A stretch of DNA of 45,500 nt. Source: JBQTHP01 sp052389755 (GTDB taxonomy: Bacteria > Pseudomonadota > Gammaproteobacteria > Steroidobacterales > Steroidobacteraceae). Each line of letters opens with the position of its first letter. Within the stretch, counting starts at the first letter, position 1. A program made the translations under genes and the position numbers. Where the stretch lies: assembly GCA_052389755.1 (NCBI GenBank), contig JBQTHP010000015.1:1-45500 (forward strand), written 5' to 3'. This document shows, one piece after another, positions 1 through 8,227 of the stretch. The notes beneath the pieces were generated by a model, which worked only from the letters and a program-made list of their open reading frames with translations, made no database searches and was not told the DNA's origin.

Positions 1-306
1 GTGCTCGGCCGGCGCCGGCTTGGCCGGCGCGGACTGCGCTTTCTGCGGACGTTCGACGCGAATGTTTGCCCGGTTCTCGTCGATGACCTTCTGCCCGATG
101 CCCTTCACGAGGGTGAGCTCGTCGGCCGATTTGAACGGGCCGTTCTTGGTGCGGTACGCGACGATCGCTTCGGCGCGCGACTTGCCGATGCCGGTGAGCT
201 CCTTCGCGAGCGTCGCCGCATCGGCGGTGTTGATGTTCACGGGTCCGGCCCAGCCGAGCGCCGGCGCGAGCAGCGCGACGGCGGCCAACGTAACGAACGA
301 ACGCAT
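1..306 (-). CDS. ComEA-like helix-hairpin-helix DNA-binding protein (3' end cut by window edge)
   Basis: The ATG at 306 is preceded by an AAGGAGG ribosome-binding site. The first 102 residues are visible and the frame stays open to base 1. The product starts with a signal peptide (MRSFVTLAAVALLAPALGWA, probable cleavage after Ala20). A ComEA-type helix-hairpin-helix unit follows: VNINTADAATLAKELTGIG, then a second hairpin with LVKGIGQKVI. The tail that runs off the edge is rich in Ala, Pro and Lys. ComEA proteins bind double-stranded DNA in the periplasm during uptake; short gammaproteobacterial homologues of this size are common and their role is often unproven. It follows lapB on the same strand after a 53-bp gap. 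The family call is firm; a role in competence is inference. Confidence 0.85.
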   Translation of the reverse strand, partial: MRSFVTLAAVALLAPALGWAGPVNINTADAATLAKELTGIGKSRAEAIVAYRTKNGPFKSADELTLVKGIGQKVIDENRANIRVERPQKAQSAPAKPAPAEH

Positions 307-359
307 GGTGTGCCTCCTTGCGGGTTGTGCGGCGCCGATCGCCGCTATGCCCGTGAAGG

Positions 360-1529
360 CTAGGCTGTGCGGCCGTGCGCGCCCATCTGCGAAAAGCGCG
401 GATTTGCGCGATTACTGCCATCGGCGCGCTCGGCCCACTTGAATACCGCGGGTTTCAGGCTGTCCCACTCGCGGCATTTCGGGCAGCGCCAGTACCAACG
501 CACGCTCGCGAGCCCACACTCACCGCAGTAGTAACGCCCGCCCGCATCGCCGATGCGGCAGAGAACCGAGCCGAGCGCCTGAGCTTCCCCACCCGAGTCC
601 GTGCCGAAAAGTCGATCGACGAGCCGCGCGGCCGCGGCGGAGTCTTCCTGCGGAACCGCGGTCACGAGCAGCCACGCGATCTGCCTTGCGCTCATTTTGC
701 CGTGGCTCGCGAGACGCTGCGCGAGCTCATCGAGCAGCACGGCCCCTCCGCCGTTCACGTCGAGCGCGAACACTCGCGGGACGATCTCGAGCGCGAGCCC
801 GGGCGAGTCTTCGAGCGCGGCGAGATACAGAGCGCGTGCCGTCGCTGCATCGCCCGCCCCTTCCGCAATCCGCGCCGACAGGAGCTCGGCGCGCGGCAAA
901 CGCGCCTCATGGGCACGCGCCTGCCGGACGAGATTGCCCGCGCGTTCCGGATCCCCCTGGAGCAGAGCATGCTCCGCGAGCTCGCACAGGTAGTGCGCCG
1001 CCACGCGCCGTCGCGCCTCGCGCTCTGAAGGTTCGAGCTCGTGAAACACGCGCAGCGCGTTCGCCCAGTCGCCCTGCTGCTCGTAGAGCCGCACGAGCTG
1101 ATCGAGCGCGGCGGCGCGGTACTCACCCGTCGCTGCGAGCTCCTCGAAGAGCCGCTCCGCGCGATCCATGAGACCTGCGCTCAGATAGTCGAGCCCGAGC
1201 GCATAGGCAGCCTCGTCCCGCAGCGTCCGCGCGCCTGCCCCGCGGAGCCGTGTGTGGATCGCGATCGCGCGATCGACTTCGCCGCGGCGACGAAAGAGAC
1301 TGCCGAGCGCGAACTGGATTTCCGCCGCATCGCCGTCGCGTTCCGCCATGCGCGAGAACACTTCGGTTGCGCGATCGAAGCGATCGTTGATGAGGTGGTC
1401 GAGGCCCACGTAGTAGTCCCGTGGCAGGCGCACCGCGCGGGCGCGAGCGTTACGGCGGCCGAGGAGCCACGCGGAGGCTGCGACTGCCACGAAGGCAAGC
1501 AGGAGCAGAACCGGTGTGAGCTCGATCAC
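360..1529 (-). CDS. lapB: LapB (YciM), TPR adaptor controlling LPS synthesis
   Basis: 389 residues, GTG start. An N-terminal membrane anchor (about residues 5-24) is followed by tetratricopeptide repeats (about 40-300) and a C-terminal rubredoxin-like zinc knuckle with Cys335, Cys338, Cys349 and Cys352 (YYCGECG and CPKCREW). This is the full LapB architecture; in E. coli LapB works with FtsH to regulate LpxC turnover at the inner membrane. The C-terminal tail after the knuckle is a little longer than usual. Upstream lies ihfB, but lapA, which often sits between ihfB and lapB, is missing and the gap holds a repeat element whose arm begins 7 bp before the start codon. There is no clear Shine-Dalgarno; an AGG inside the repeat arm is the only candidate. 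Confidence 0.93.
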   Translation of the reverse strand: MIELTPVLLLLAFVAVAASAWLLGRRNARARAVRLPRDYYVGLDHLINDRFDRATEVFSRMAERDGDAAEIQFALGSLFRRRGEVDRAIAIHTRLRGAGARTLRDEAAYALGLDYLSAGLMDRAERLFEELAATGEYRAAALDQLVRLYEQQGDWANALRVFHELEPSEREARRRVAAHYLCELAEHALLQGDPERAGNLVRQARAHEARLPRAELLSARIAEGAGDAATARALYLAALEDSPGLALEIVPRVFALDVNGGGAVLLDELAQRLASHGKMSARQIAWLLVTAVPQEDSAAAARLVDRLFGTDSGGEAQALGSVLCRIGDAGGRYYCGECGLASVRWYWRCPKCREWDSLKPAVFKWAERADGSNRANPRFSQMGAHGRTA

Positions 1530-1536
1530 GCCGAGA

Positions 1537-1652
1537 GCCTACAGCTTACAGCCTACAGCTCACAGCCCGGAGAAGACAAAGAGGGCCAGCACCGCGCGTC
1601 ATTGGTGCCACTCTTCCTCCGGGCTGTAGGCTGTGAGCTGTAGGCTGTAAGC
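1537..1652. repeat. Heptad inverted-repeat element, copy 1 (ihfB-lapB gap)
   Basis: Two arms of 7-bp units (consensus RRGCTGT on the outward strand) face each other: left arm 1537-1577, right arm about 1612-1652. The inner ends are CCCGGAGAAGA and CTTCCTCCGGG. The core between them contains GCACCGCGC, shared with copy 4. The units occur in a different order in the two arms, so pairing is long but shifted by whole heptads. The element fills nearly all of the gap between ihfB and lapB. Confidence 0.9.
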
Positions 1653-1658
1653 CGCCGA

Positions 1659-1961
1659 TCAGTCCCGGATGGGACGATCGGCTCCGTCGTTCACGCGTTC
1701 GCGCAGGTCCTTGCCGGGCTTGAAGTGCGGCACGTACTTTCCGGAGAGCGCGACCGCCTCGCCGGTTTTCGGATTGCGTCCCTGACGCGGTGGGCGAAAG
1801 TGCAGCGAGAAGCTCCCGAAGCCGCGGATCTCGATGCGCTCGCCCTGCGACAGCGCGTCGCTCATGATCTCGAGGATCTGCTTCAGTGCGAGCTCCACAT
1901 CCTTGGCGGGCAGGTGCTTCTGCTTCGCCGTGATGATCTCGATCAGTTCCGATTTCGTCAT
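1659..1961 (-). CDS. ihfB: Integration host factor beta subunit
   Basis: About 100 residues from ATG 1961 (MTKSELIEI), which matches the usual IhfB start; a GTG at 1970 would add three residues. The whole product has the HU/IHF fold, with the DNA-intercalating beta-arm segment RPPRQGRNPKTGE and the conserved GKYVPHFKPGK. IHF-beta pairs with IHF-alpha to bend DNA at specific sites in replication, recombination and transcription. It sits directly downstream of rpsA, the common gammaproteobacterial order, with a strong hairpin between them. The short C-terminal tail (about 8 residues beyond the E. coli length) is unremarkable. Confidence 0.96.
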   Translation of the reverse strand: MTKSELIEIITAKQKHLPAKDVELALKQILEIMSDALSQGERIEIRGFGSFSLHFRPPRQGRNPKTGEAVALSGKYVPHFKPGKDLRERVNDGADRPIRD

Positions 1962-2003
1962 TGTTGTCACGGCCTGATCGTTACGGCCTGCGGCCGGGTC
2001 CTA

Positions 2004-2030
2004 ACGGGGTTCGCAGTGCGCGAACCCCGT
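2004..2030 (-). terminator. Strong hairpin between rpsA and ihfB, no U-tract
   Basis: A perfect 11-bp stem (ACGGGGTTCGC with its complement) closes a 5-nt loop about 40 bp after the rpsA stop. No run of T follows on the minus strand, so it may act as a partial terminator, an RNA-stabilising or processing structure, or a remnant repeat. Visible as sequence; function inferred. Confidence 0.5.
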
Positions 2031-2068
2031 ACATGGAACGACGAGGCACTCTCCCCCTCAAAGGTTGG

Positions 2069-3745
2069 TCAGCTCCGGTCCGAACCGATCTGCTCCTTCA
2101 GCAGCTCGCCCAGGCTCGTGCCCGACGCCGGCTGCTCGGAGCGATAGCTCTGCACCGCCTCGGCTTCCTCGTGCGCTTCCTTCGCCTTGATGGATAGCGA
2201 GATCGTGCGGGACTTGCGGTCGACGCCGGTGAACTTCGCTTCGACCTCGTCGCCGACCTTGAGCACGGTGCGTGCGTCCTCGATGCGCTCGCGTCCGAGC
2301 TCGGAGGCGCGCAGCTGGCCCTCGATACCGTTGCCCAGATCGATCACGCCGCCGCGCGCATCCACTTCCTTGACGGTGCCGCGGACGATCGTGCCCTTGG
2401 GGTTTTCCGCGATCCAGGCCGAGAAGGGATCCTTCGCGAGCTGCTTGATGCCGAGCGAGATGCGTTCGCGCTCGGGATCGATCGACAGCACCATGGCCTC
2501 GAGCTGCTGGCCTTTCTGGAAATTGCGCACCGCTTCCTCGCCAGGCACGTCCCAACTGATATCGGACAAATGCACGAGGCCGTCGATGCCGCCGGACAAT
2601 CCGATGAAGATGCCGAAGTCGGTAATCGACTTGATCTGGCCGCTCACCTTGTCGCCGCGGTTGAAGTTCTCGGCGAACTCCTTCCACGGGTTGGCCTTGC
2701 ACTGCTTGAGTCCGAGGGAGATGCGCCGACGCTCTTCGTCCACGTCGAGCACCATGACCTCGACTTCCTGGCCCGTGTGCACGACTTTCGCGGGATTGAC
2801 GTACTTGTTCGTCCAGTCCATCTCGGACACGTGGACGAGGCCTTCGACGCCGTCCTCGATCTCGACGAACGCGCCATAGTCCGCGATGTTCGTGACCTTG
2901 CCGAACACGCGCGTGTTCGGCGGATAGCGGCGGGCAATGTTCTCCCACGGATCTGCGCCGAGCTGCTTCAAGCCGAGCGACACGCGCGAGCGCTCGCGGT
3001 CGAACTTGAGGATGCGCACCTCGACCTCGTCGCCTACCTTGACCACTTCCGACGGGTGCTTGACGCGCTTCCACGCCATGTCGGTGATGTGCAGCAGGCC
3101 GTCGATGCCGCCGAGGTCCACGAAAGCGCCGTAGTCGGTGAGGTTCTTGACCGTGCCTTTGACGACCGAGCCTTCCTGCAGGTTATCCATGAGCGCGCTG
3201 CGCTCGGCAGAGAATTCCTGCTCGACCACTGCGCGCCGCGACACCACGACGTTATTGCGTTTCTGGTCGAGCTTGATGACCTTGAACTCGAGCGGCTTGC
3301 CCTCGAGGTAGGAGGTGTCGCGCACGGGGCGCACGTCCACCAGCGAGCCCGGCAGGAACGCGCGGACGTTTTCGATCTCGACCGTGAAGCCGCCCTTGAC
3401 ACGGCCGGTGATGACGCCGATGACGATCTCGGAATCGTTGAATGCCTTCTCGAGGCGCGTCCACGTGCGGGCGCGCTTGGCCTTCTCGCGCGACAGGCGG
3501 GTTTCGCCGGTGCCGTCCTCGACGGAGTCGAGGGCGACCTCCACCTCATCGCCGGCCTTGACCTCGATCTCGCCGCGCTCATTCTTGAACTGGTCGATGG
3601 AGATCACGGCCTCGGACTTGAGGCCTACGTTGATGATGACGACGTCGTCCGAAACGTCTATGACGAGCCCGGTCAATATCATTCCCGGGCGGATGCGCTG
3701 GTTGGCGAGACTCTGCTCGAAGAGCTGGGCAAAACTTTCAGTCAT
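2069..3745 (-). CDS. rpsA: 30S ribosomal protein S1
   Basis: 558 residues from ATG 3745 (MTESFAQLFEQSL), preceded by GAAGGT; this equals the usual S1 length, so upstream in-frame codons are not used. Six consecutive S1 RNA-binding domains are visible, each with the pattern G-x-V-x-x-I-x-D-[FY]-G-x-F and a closing [RK]-x-S-L-[GS] strand. The first two diverge, as expected because they anchor the protein to the ribosome. S1 captures mRNA for translation initiation. The gene lies between cmk and ihfB in the conserved order. A 135-bp gap upstream follows cmk and can hold its own promoter, though none is clear. Confidence 0.97.
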   Translation of the reverse strand: MTESFAQLFEQSLANQRIRPGMILTGLVIDVSDDVVIINVGLKSEAVISIDQFKNERGEIEVKAGDEVEVALDSVEDGTGETRLSREKAKRARTWTRLEKAFNDSEIVIGVITGRVKGGFTVEIENVRAFLPGSLVDVRPVRDTSYLEGKPLEFKVIKLDQKRNNVVVSRRAVVEQEFSAERSALMDNLQEGSVVKGTVKNLTDYGAFVDLGGIDGLLHITDMAWKRVKHPSEVVKVGDEVEVRILKFDRERSRVSLGLKQLGADPWENIARRYPPNTRVFGKVTNIADYGAFVEIEDGVEGLVHVSEMDWTNKYVNPAKVVHTGQEVEVMVLDVDEERRRISLGLKQCKANPWKEFAENFNRGDKVSGQIKSITDFGIFIGLSGGIDGLVHLSDISWDVPGEEAVRNFQKGQQLEAMVLSIDPERERISLGIKQLAKDPFSAWIAENPKGTIVRGTVKEVDARGGVIDLGNGIEGQLRASELGRERIEDARTVLKVGDEVEAKFTGVDRKSRTISLSIKAKEAHEEAEAVQSYRSEQPASGTSLGELLKEQIGSDRS

Positions 3746-3880
3746 ACCTTCACACGCACGGGCGTCAGGGCGCCGTGCACCGTTGTCCGGGCAGCAGGTC
3801 CGCGCTGTCCGGGAATTGCTACGTGGAGCCACGCGTCCGTGCGGGCCCGTTTTCCGTCTTATCGCCGCGGGCTAGCCCGG

Positions 3881-4561
3881 TCAGGGCCACAAAGAGCGGC
3901 TGCGTCCGAGCCCCAAGACCTGCTCGACGACCTGCCCGATGCTGAGGCCGGTCGAGTCGATCACGTGGGCGTCCGGCGCCGGCTTCAGGGGTGCGACCGC
4001 GCGGGTCGTATCCCTCAAGTCCCGCTCGGCTATCTCGCGCGAAAGGCCGGCAAGACTAACAGCGGACCCCTTGTCTTTCAACTGCTTATAGCGCCTTGCG
4101 GCGCGTTCGTCGGCGCTTGCCGTGAGGTAGATCTTGAGGTCCGCGTGGGGGAAGACGACCGTGCCCATGTCCCGGCCGTCGGCTACGAGACCGGGGGCCT
4201 GCACGAAGGCTTTCTGACGCTCCAGGAGGGCGGAACGCACTTCCGGCCAGGCCGCGACCCGTGAGGCCCCTGCCCCCGCAACCTCGGATCGCAGCTCGGC
4301 TGTCACGTCGCGACCCTCCAGCATGACCCGCTCGGTCCCATCGCGACGCGTTCCGAAGGCGACCTTCATGCGTCGGCCGACGTCGGCATGACCTGCGACA
4401 TCCTGCTCGGCAACGCCCCGCTCAAGTCCGGAGAGAGCGACCAGACGATAGAGCGCCCCGCTGTCGAGGAGGTGCCAGCCCGCACGACGAGCCACGGCCC
4501 GGCTGATGGTGCCCTTCCCCGAACCGCTGGGGCCGTCGATCGTGACGACTGGAACGTGCAT
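3881..4561 (-). CDS. cmk: Cytidylate kinase
   Basis: 226 residues, ATG start. It begins with the P-loop IDGPSGSGKGT (residues 9-18), followed by the LDSGALYR nucleotide-binding segment and a lid with DLRDTTRAVAPLKPA that matches the bacterial CMP kinase consensus RDxxRxxxPL. The enzyme phosphorylates CMP and dCMP with ATP. It starts 11 bp after the aroA stop. The only ribosome-binding sequence, GAGGGG just before the start, belongs to the 58-bp palindromic repeat that also ends aroA, so a stable hairpin lies immediately upstream of its translation start. Confidence 0.96.
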   Translation of the reverse strand: MHVPVVTIDGPSGSGKGTISRAVARRAGWHLLDSGALYRLVALSGLERGVAEQDVAGHADVGRRMKVAFGTRRDGTERVMLEGRDVTAELRSEVAGAGASRVAAWPEVRSALLERQKAFVQAPGLVADGRDMGTVVFPHADLKIYLTASADERAARRYKQLKDKGSAVSLAGLSREIAERDLRDTTRAVAPLKPAPDAHVIDSTGLSIGQVVEQVLGLGRSRSLWP

Positions 4562-4563
4562 GT

Positions 4564-4622
4564 CCCCTCACCCTACCCTCTCCCCGCAAAGCGGGGAGAG
4601 GGTGCCGAAGGCGGGTGAGGGG
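4564..4622. repeat. 58-bp nested palindrome, copy 1 (aroA 3' end / cmk leader)
   Basis: Inner stem ACCCTCTCCCCGC-AAA-GCGGGGAGAGGGT (13 bp with 3-nt loop) is nested inside an outer stem CCCCTCACCC / GGGTGAGGGG, with unequal bulges (TA and GCCGAAGGC). The first 58 bp are identical to the copy at 8151. Here it encodes the C-terminal tail and stop codon of aroA and the Shine-Dalgarno of cmk. Similar GC-rich palindromes occur in many proteobacterial genomes. Confidence 0.93.
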
Positions 4623-5937
4623 TCAGGGCGAGGCCCGCGCGCTGGGCCAGCTCGACGAAGGTCGGGAATGACGTCGCGACGTTTGCCACGTCCTCTATCT
4701 CGATCGGCGCCCCGGTGCGCAGGCTCGCAACCGCAAACGCCATCGCGATGCGGTGGTCGCCGTGGCTGTCGATCGTGCCTCCTGTGAAGGCCTCGGAGCG
4801 GCCACGGATCCGCATCCCGTCGGCGAGCAGCTCGTGCTCCACGCCGAGCCGCGCGAGACCTGCGGACATGGCGGCGAGCCGGTCGCTTTCCTTCACCCGC
4901 AGCTCCTCGGCGCCGCGCACGAGCGACTCGCCATCGGCGCACGCGGCGGCGATGAAGAACACCGGCAGCTCGTCGATCACGTTCGGCACGATCGACCGCG
5001 GCACCTCGATGCCGCGCAGTCGGCTGGCGCGCACCTCGATGTCGGCCACCGGCTCGCCGAGCGACTCCGTCATGGCGATGCGAATATCCGCGCCCATCTT
5101 CTTCAGGAGCTCGATGAGGCTCGCGCGCGTCGGATTGACGCCGACACCGCGGAGCATGAGTCCTTCGGTCGCCCCGAGACAGCCGGCGACCAGGAAGAAC
5201 GCCGCGGATGAGAAATCACCCGGCACGCGCAGGGCCGTCCCACGGAGCGATTGCCCGCCTTCCAGAGCCACGGTGGATCGCTCGCGCGTCAGGCGCGCTC
5301 CAAACATCCCGAGCATGCGCTCGGTGTGGTCGCGACTCACCCCCGGCTCCGTAACGCGCGTGAGGCCTCGGGCCTGCAACGCCGCAAGCAACAATGCGGA
5401 TTTCACCTGCGCGCTTGCCACGGGCAACGTGTAGTCGATCGCCATCAGAGGCCGCCCGCCGCGAATCTCGACGGGCGGGCGACCGTCATGCGTTTCGATG
5501 TCCGCGCCCATGAGTCGCAGCGGTGCAGCGACGCGCTCCATGGGTCGACGCGTCAGCGACTCATCGCCGATGAGCGTCGAATCGAAGCGCTGCGCGGCGA
5601 GCAGGCCCATCGAGAGGCGCATGGCGGTGCCGGCGTTGCCCATATGCAGCGGAGCACGCGGCGCCCGCAAGCCATCGGTGCCGACGCCGTGCACGGTGAC
5701 GTTCGCACCGTCGCGTTCGATCCGAACGCCAAGCTGCTGCAGCGCTGCGAGGGTTGCGAGGCAGTCCTCGCTCGCCAGAAATCCCGTGATCATGGTCGGC
5801 CCATCCGCGATGCCGCCGAGCATGAGCGCGCGATGCGAGATCGACTTGTCGCCCGGCACCGCGAGCTCCCCGCCGATCCGCCGCGCCGGCTGCACGATGT
5901 AGCGCAGCGTGCGGCGTGCCGGCGTGGCAGAGCTCAT
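4573..5937 (-). CDS. aroA: 3-phosphoshikimate 1-carboxyvinyltransferase (EPSP synthase)
   Basis: 454 residues from ATG 5937, which overlaps the hisC stop as ATGA and so fixes the start. Conserved features are PGDKSISHRALML near the N-terminus (PEP and shikimate-3-phosphate binding), GNAGTAMRL, the mid-protein SAQVKSALLLAAL, and LRVKESDRL near residue 370. The enzyme joins shikimate-3-phosphate to PEP in the sixth step of the shikimate pathway. The normal protein appears to end near AQRAGLAL; the last 16 residues (TPHPPSAPSPRFAGRG) and the stop are read from an inserted palindromic repeat. It is part of the pheA-hisC-aroA-cmk run. Confidence 0.96.
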   Translation of the reverse strand: MSSATPARRTLRYIVQPARRIGGELAVPGDKSISHRALMLGGIADGPTMITGFLASEDCLATLAALQQLGVRIERDGANVTVHGVGTDGLRAPRAPLHMGNAGTAMRLSMGLLAAQRFDSTLIGDESLTRRPMERVAAPLRLMGADIETHDGRPPVEIRGGRPLMAIDYTLPVASAQVKSALLLAALQARGLTRVTEPGVSRDHTERMLGMFGARLTRERSTVALEGGQSLRGTALRVPGDFSSAAFFLVAGCLGATEGLMLRGVGVNPTRASLIELLKKMGADIRIAMTESLGEPVADIEVRASRLRGIEVPRSIVPNVIDELPVFFIAAACADGESLVRGAEELRVKESDRLAAMSAGLARLGVEHELLADGMRIRGRSEAFTGGTIDSHGDHRIAMAFAVASLRTGAPIEIEDVANVATSFPTFVELAQRAGLALTPHPPSAPSPRFAGRG

Positions 5938-7067
5938 CGACGCTGCTCGATGAGACTGTCCCGCATCGCCTCGATGCACCGCGCATTCTGCTCGGGCGTG
6001 CCGACCGTGATCCGCAGATGCTCGGAAAGGCCGTAGTTGCCGAGCGGCCGCACGATCACACCCCGGCGCAGCATCGCCTCGTAGAGGGCGCCAGCGCGCG
6101 GCCCGACGTGCGCCAGCACGAAGTTACCGATGGACGGCAGCACCCGCACGCGGAACGTGTTCAGTCCCGCGCGGAGCTGCTCGCGACCCTCACGTGCGAG
6201 GACGACGCCGCGAGCCAGATGCTCCGCATCGGTCAACGCCGCGGTCGCGCCGGCGAGCGCCACGACATTGACGTTGAACGGCTGGCGCACGCGATTCAAG
6301 ACGTCGGCGATCCCCGTATCGCTGATCGCATACCCGACGCGAAGGCCGGCGAGGCCGTAGATCTTGGAGAAGGTGCGCGTGATGACGAGCTGCGGATAGC
6401 GCGCGAGCCATGCGATGCCGTCCTGCCCGCCCTCCTCGCGCGCGTATTCGAAGTACGCCTCGTCGATTACCACCACGGCGGTGGGCGGTACCGAGGCGAC
6501 GAATCGCTCGAGGGCCGCGGCGTCCGCCCAGCTGCCGGTGGGATTGTTCGGGTTCGCGATGAACACGAGCCGCGTTCGCGGCGTGATCGCGCGCTGCATC
6601 GCCTCGAGATCGTGCCCGAGCGGCATCGGGGCATCAGGCCCGAACGCCGGCACCTCGATGCCCCGCGCCCCCGTCGCCTGCACCGCGATCGGGTACACGG
6701 CGAAGCAATACTGCGAGTACACGGCCTCGTCCTGCGGCGTGAGAAAGGCCTCGGCGAGGAGCACGAGCACATCGTTCGAGCCGTTGCCGAGCGTGATCTG
6801 ATTCGTGCTCACGCCGAGGTGCCCGGCGAGCGCCGTCTTCAATCGATGGCCGCTGCCGTCCGGATACAGCCACGCATCGTCGAGAACGGCCTGCATGGCG
6901 CGGCGCGCGGCGGGGCTCGGCCCCAGCGGATTCTCGTTCGATGCGAGCTTCAGGATGTTCGCGATCCCGAGCTCGCGCTCGAGCTCGTCGATCGGCTTGC
7001 CGGGCACGTACGGCGCGAGCGCGCGGACTGCGGCAGTGGCGAGATCGCGCGGATTCGGTTGAGGCAT
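5934..7067 (-). CDS. hisC: Histidinol-phosphate / aromatic aminotransferase HisC
   Basis: 377 residues from ATG 7067, five bases after the pheA stop. It is a class I/II PLP aminotransferase of the HisC branch: KLASNENPLGPSP near the N-terminus, NPNNPTG in the middle, and the PLP lysine in FSKIYGLAGLRVGY. Family members convert imidazole-acetol phosphate to histidinol phosphate, and many also transaminate aromatic keto acids. Its position between pheA and aroA, rather than among his genes, suggests the aromatic role (phenylpyruvate or prephenate), as for the hisC2-type copies in Pseudomonas operons. Substrate cannot be decided from sequence alone. Confidence 0.93.
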   Translation of the reverse strand: MPQPNPRDLATAAVRALAPYVPGKPIDELERELGIANILKLASNENPLGPSPAARRAMQAVLDDAWLYPDGSGHRLKTALAGHLGVSTNQITLGNGSNDVLVLLAEAFLTPQDEAVYSQYCFAVYPIAVQATGARGIEVPAFGPDAPMPLGHDLEAMQRAITPRTRLVFIANPNNPTGSWADAAALERFVASVPPTAVVVIDEAYFEYAREEGGQDGIAWLARYPQLVITRTFSKIYGLAGLRVGYAISDTGIADVLNRVRQPFNVNVVALAGATAALTDAEHLARGVVLAREGREQLRAGLNTFRVRVLPSIGNFVLAHVGPRAGALYEAMLRRGVIVRPLGNYGLSEHLRITVGTPEQNARCIEAMRDSLIEQRR

Positions 7068-7072
7068 CGGAC

Positions 7073-8227
7073 CTACACCACGGCGCGTGGATAGGAGCCC
7101 AGCACCCGGAACATCGAGGTGCGCTTCTCGAGCGCCGCGAGCGCGCGCGCGACTCTCGGCTGCTTCGCATGGCCTTCGATGTCGATGAAGAACACGTAGT
7201 CCCACTTGCGCCGGTGCGATGGCCGCGACTCGATGCGCGTCATGCTGATGCGGTGGCGCGCAAGCGGCTCGAGGAGGCGGAACAGCGCGCCCGGTGCATC
7301 GTCGTGGCTGATCGCCGCGAGAAACGTGGTGCGATCATCACCGCTCGGCTCGAACAGCTTGCGGCCGATGACGACGAAGCGTGTCGTGTTGTCGGCGCGA
7401 TCCTCGATCTCCGAGGCGAGCACGGTGAGGCCGTAAATCTCCGCGGCGGACTGGCCCGCGATCGCCGCGGTGCCCTTCTCGTCGCGCGCGCGGCGCGCGC
7501 CTTCCGCGTTGCTCGTCACGGCAACCCGCTCGGCGTCGGGCAGGTACTCATCGAGCCAGCCCCGACACTGGGCGAGCGACTGCGGGTGCGAGCACACCCG
7601 CTTCACGCGCTTGAGAGAATCCATGGCGCCCATGAGGTACTGACGGATCGCGAGCTCGATCTCCCCGCACAGCTTCAGCGGGGAGGCGAGGAACCGGTCG
7701 AGCGTATTGTTCACCGTGCCTTCCGTCGAGTTCTCGATCGGCACGACGCCGAAGTCCGCATTGCCGGCCTCGACTTCATGGAACACTTCGTCGATCGACT
7801 GCAGCGGCAGTGCACGCACCGAATGTCCGAAGTGCGCGAGCAGCGCGGCCTGCGTGAAAGTGCCTTCGGGACCCAGGAACGCGACCTTCAGCGGCTCCTG
7901 CTGTGCAAGGCACGCCGACATGATCTCGCGGAAGAGCCGCAGTACCTCCTCGTCGCGCAGCGGCCCCTTGTTTCTTGCACGCGCCATGCGCAGCACCTGC
8001 GCTTCGCGCTCGGGGCGATAGAAATCGACGGCGCGCGCATCGCCGTGCTTCGAGAGGCCGACCAGCTGCGCAAGCTGCGCGCGTTCGTTGATCAGGGCGT
8101 GGATCCGCTCGTCGACGCCGTCGATACGCCGCCGGACCGACTCGAGATCACCCCTCACCCTACCCTCTCCCCGCAAAGCGGGGAGAGGGTGCCGAAGGCG
8201 GGTGAGGGTCTTTCTTTTCCGAGCCAC
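7073..8227 (-). CDS. pheA: Bifunctional chorismate mutase / prephenate dehydratase (P-protein)
   Basis: 384 residues if read from the GTG at 8227 directly after the serA stop. Domain order is an AroQ chorismate mutase (about residues 27-110, starting LESVRRRIDGVDERI), prephenate dehydratase (VAFLGPEGTFTQAAL, IENSTEGTVNNTLD), and a C-terminal ACT domain (GALFRLLEPLA, TRIESRPS) that binds phenylalanine for feedback control. The first ~26 residues are encoded by an inserted 58-bp palindrome. An in-frame GTG at 8158 inside that repeat has GAGAGGG just upstream and gives a product starting MRGDLESV, close to the expected domain start; I consider it at least as likely as 8227. Confidence 0.95.
   Translation of the reverse strand: MARKRKTLTRLRHPLPALRGEGRVRGDLESVRRRIDGVDERIHALINERAQLAQLVGLSKHGDARAVDFYRPEREAQVLRMARARNKGPLRDEEVLRLFREIMSACLAQQEPLKVAFLGPEGTFTQAALLAHFGHSVRALPLQSIDEVFHEVEAGNADFGVVPIENSTEGTVNNTLDRFLASPLKLCGEIELAIRQYLMGAMDSLKRVKRVCSHPQSLAQCRGWLDEYLPDAERVAVTSNAEGARRARDEKGTAAIAGQSAAEIYGLTVLASEIEDRADNTTRFVVIGRKLFEPSGDDRTTFLAAISHDDAPGALFRLLEPLARHRISMTRIESRPSHRRKWDYVFFIDIEGHAKQPRVARALAALEKRTSMFRVLGSYPRAVV
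8151..8208. repeat. 58-bp nested palindrome, copy 2 (pheA 5' end)
   Basis: Identical over 58 bp, and in the same orientation, to the copy at 4564. Here it lies inside the open frame of pheA, at its N-terminus, and on the coding strand offers a purine-rich GAGAGGG followed by a GTG that could serve as ribosome-binding site and start codon. Confidence 0.93.

Noticed and set aside
2570..4264. A 564-codon plus-strand frame opposite rpsA and cmk
   Set aside because: Composition is His/Asp/Leu-rich in the way expected from reversed S1-domain codons; no start signal or motif.
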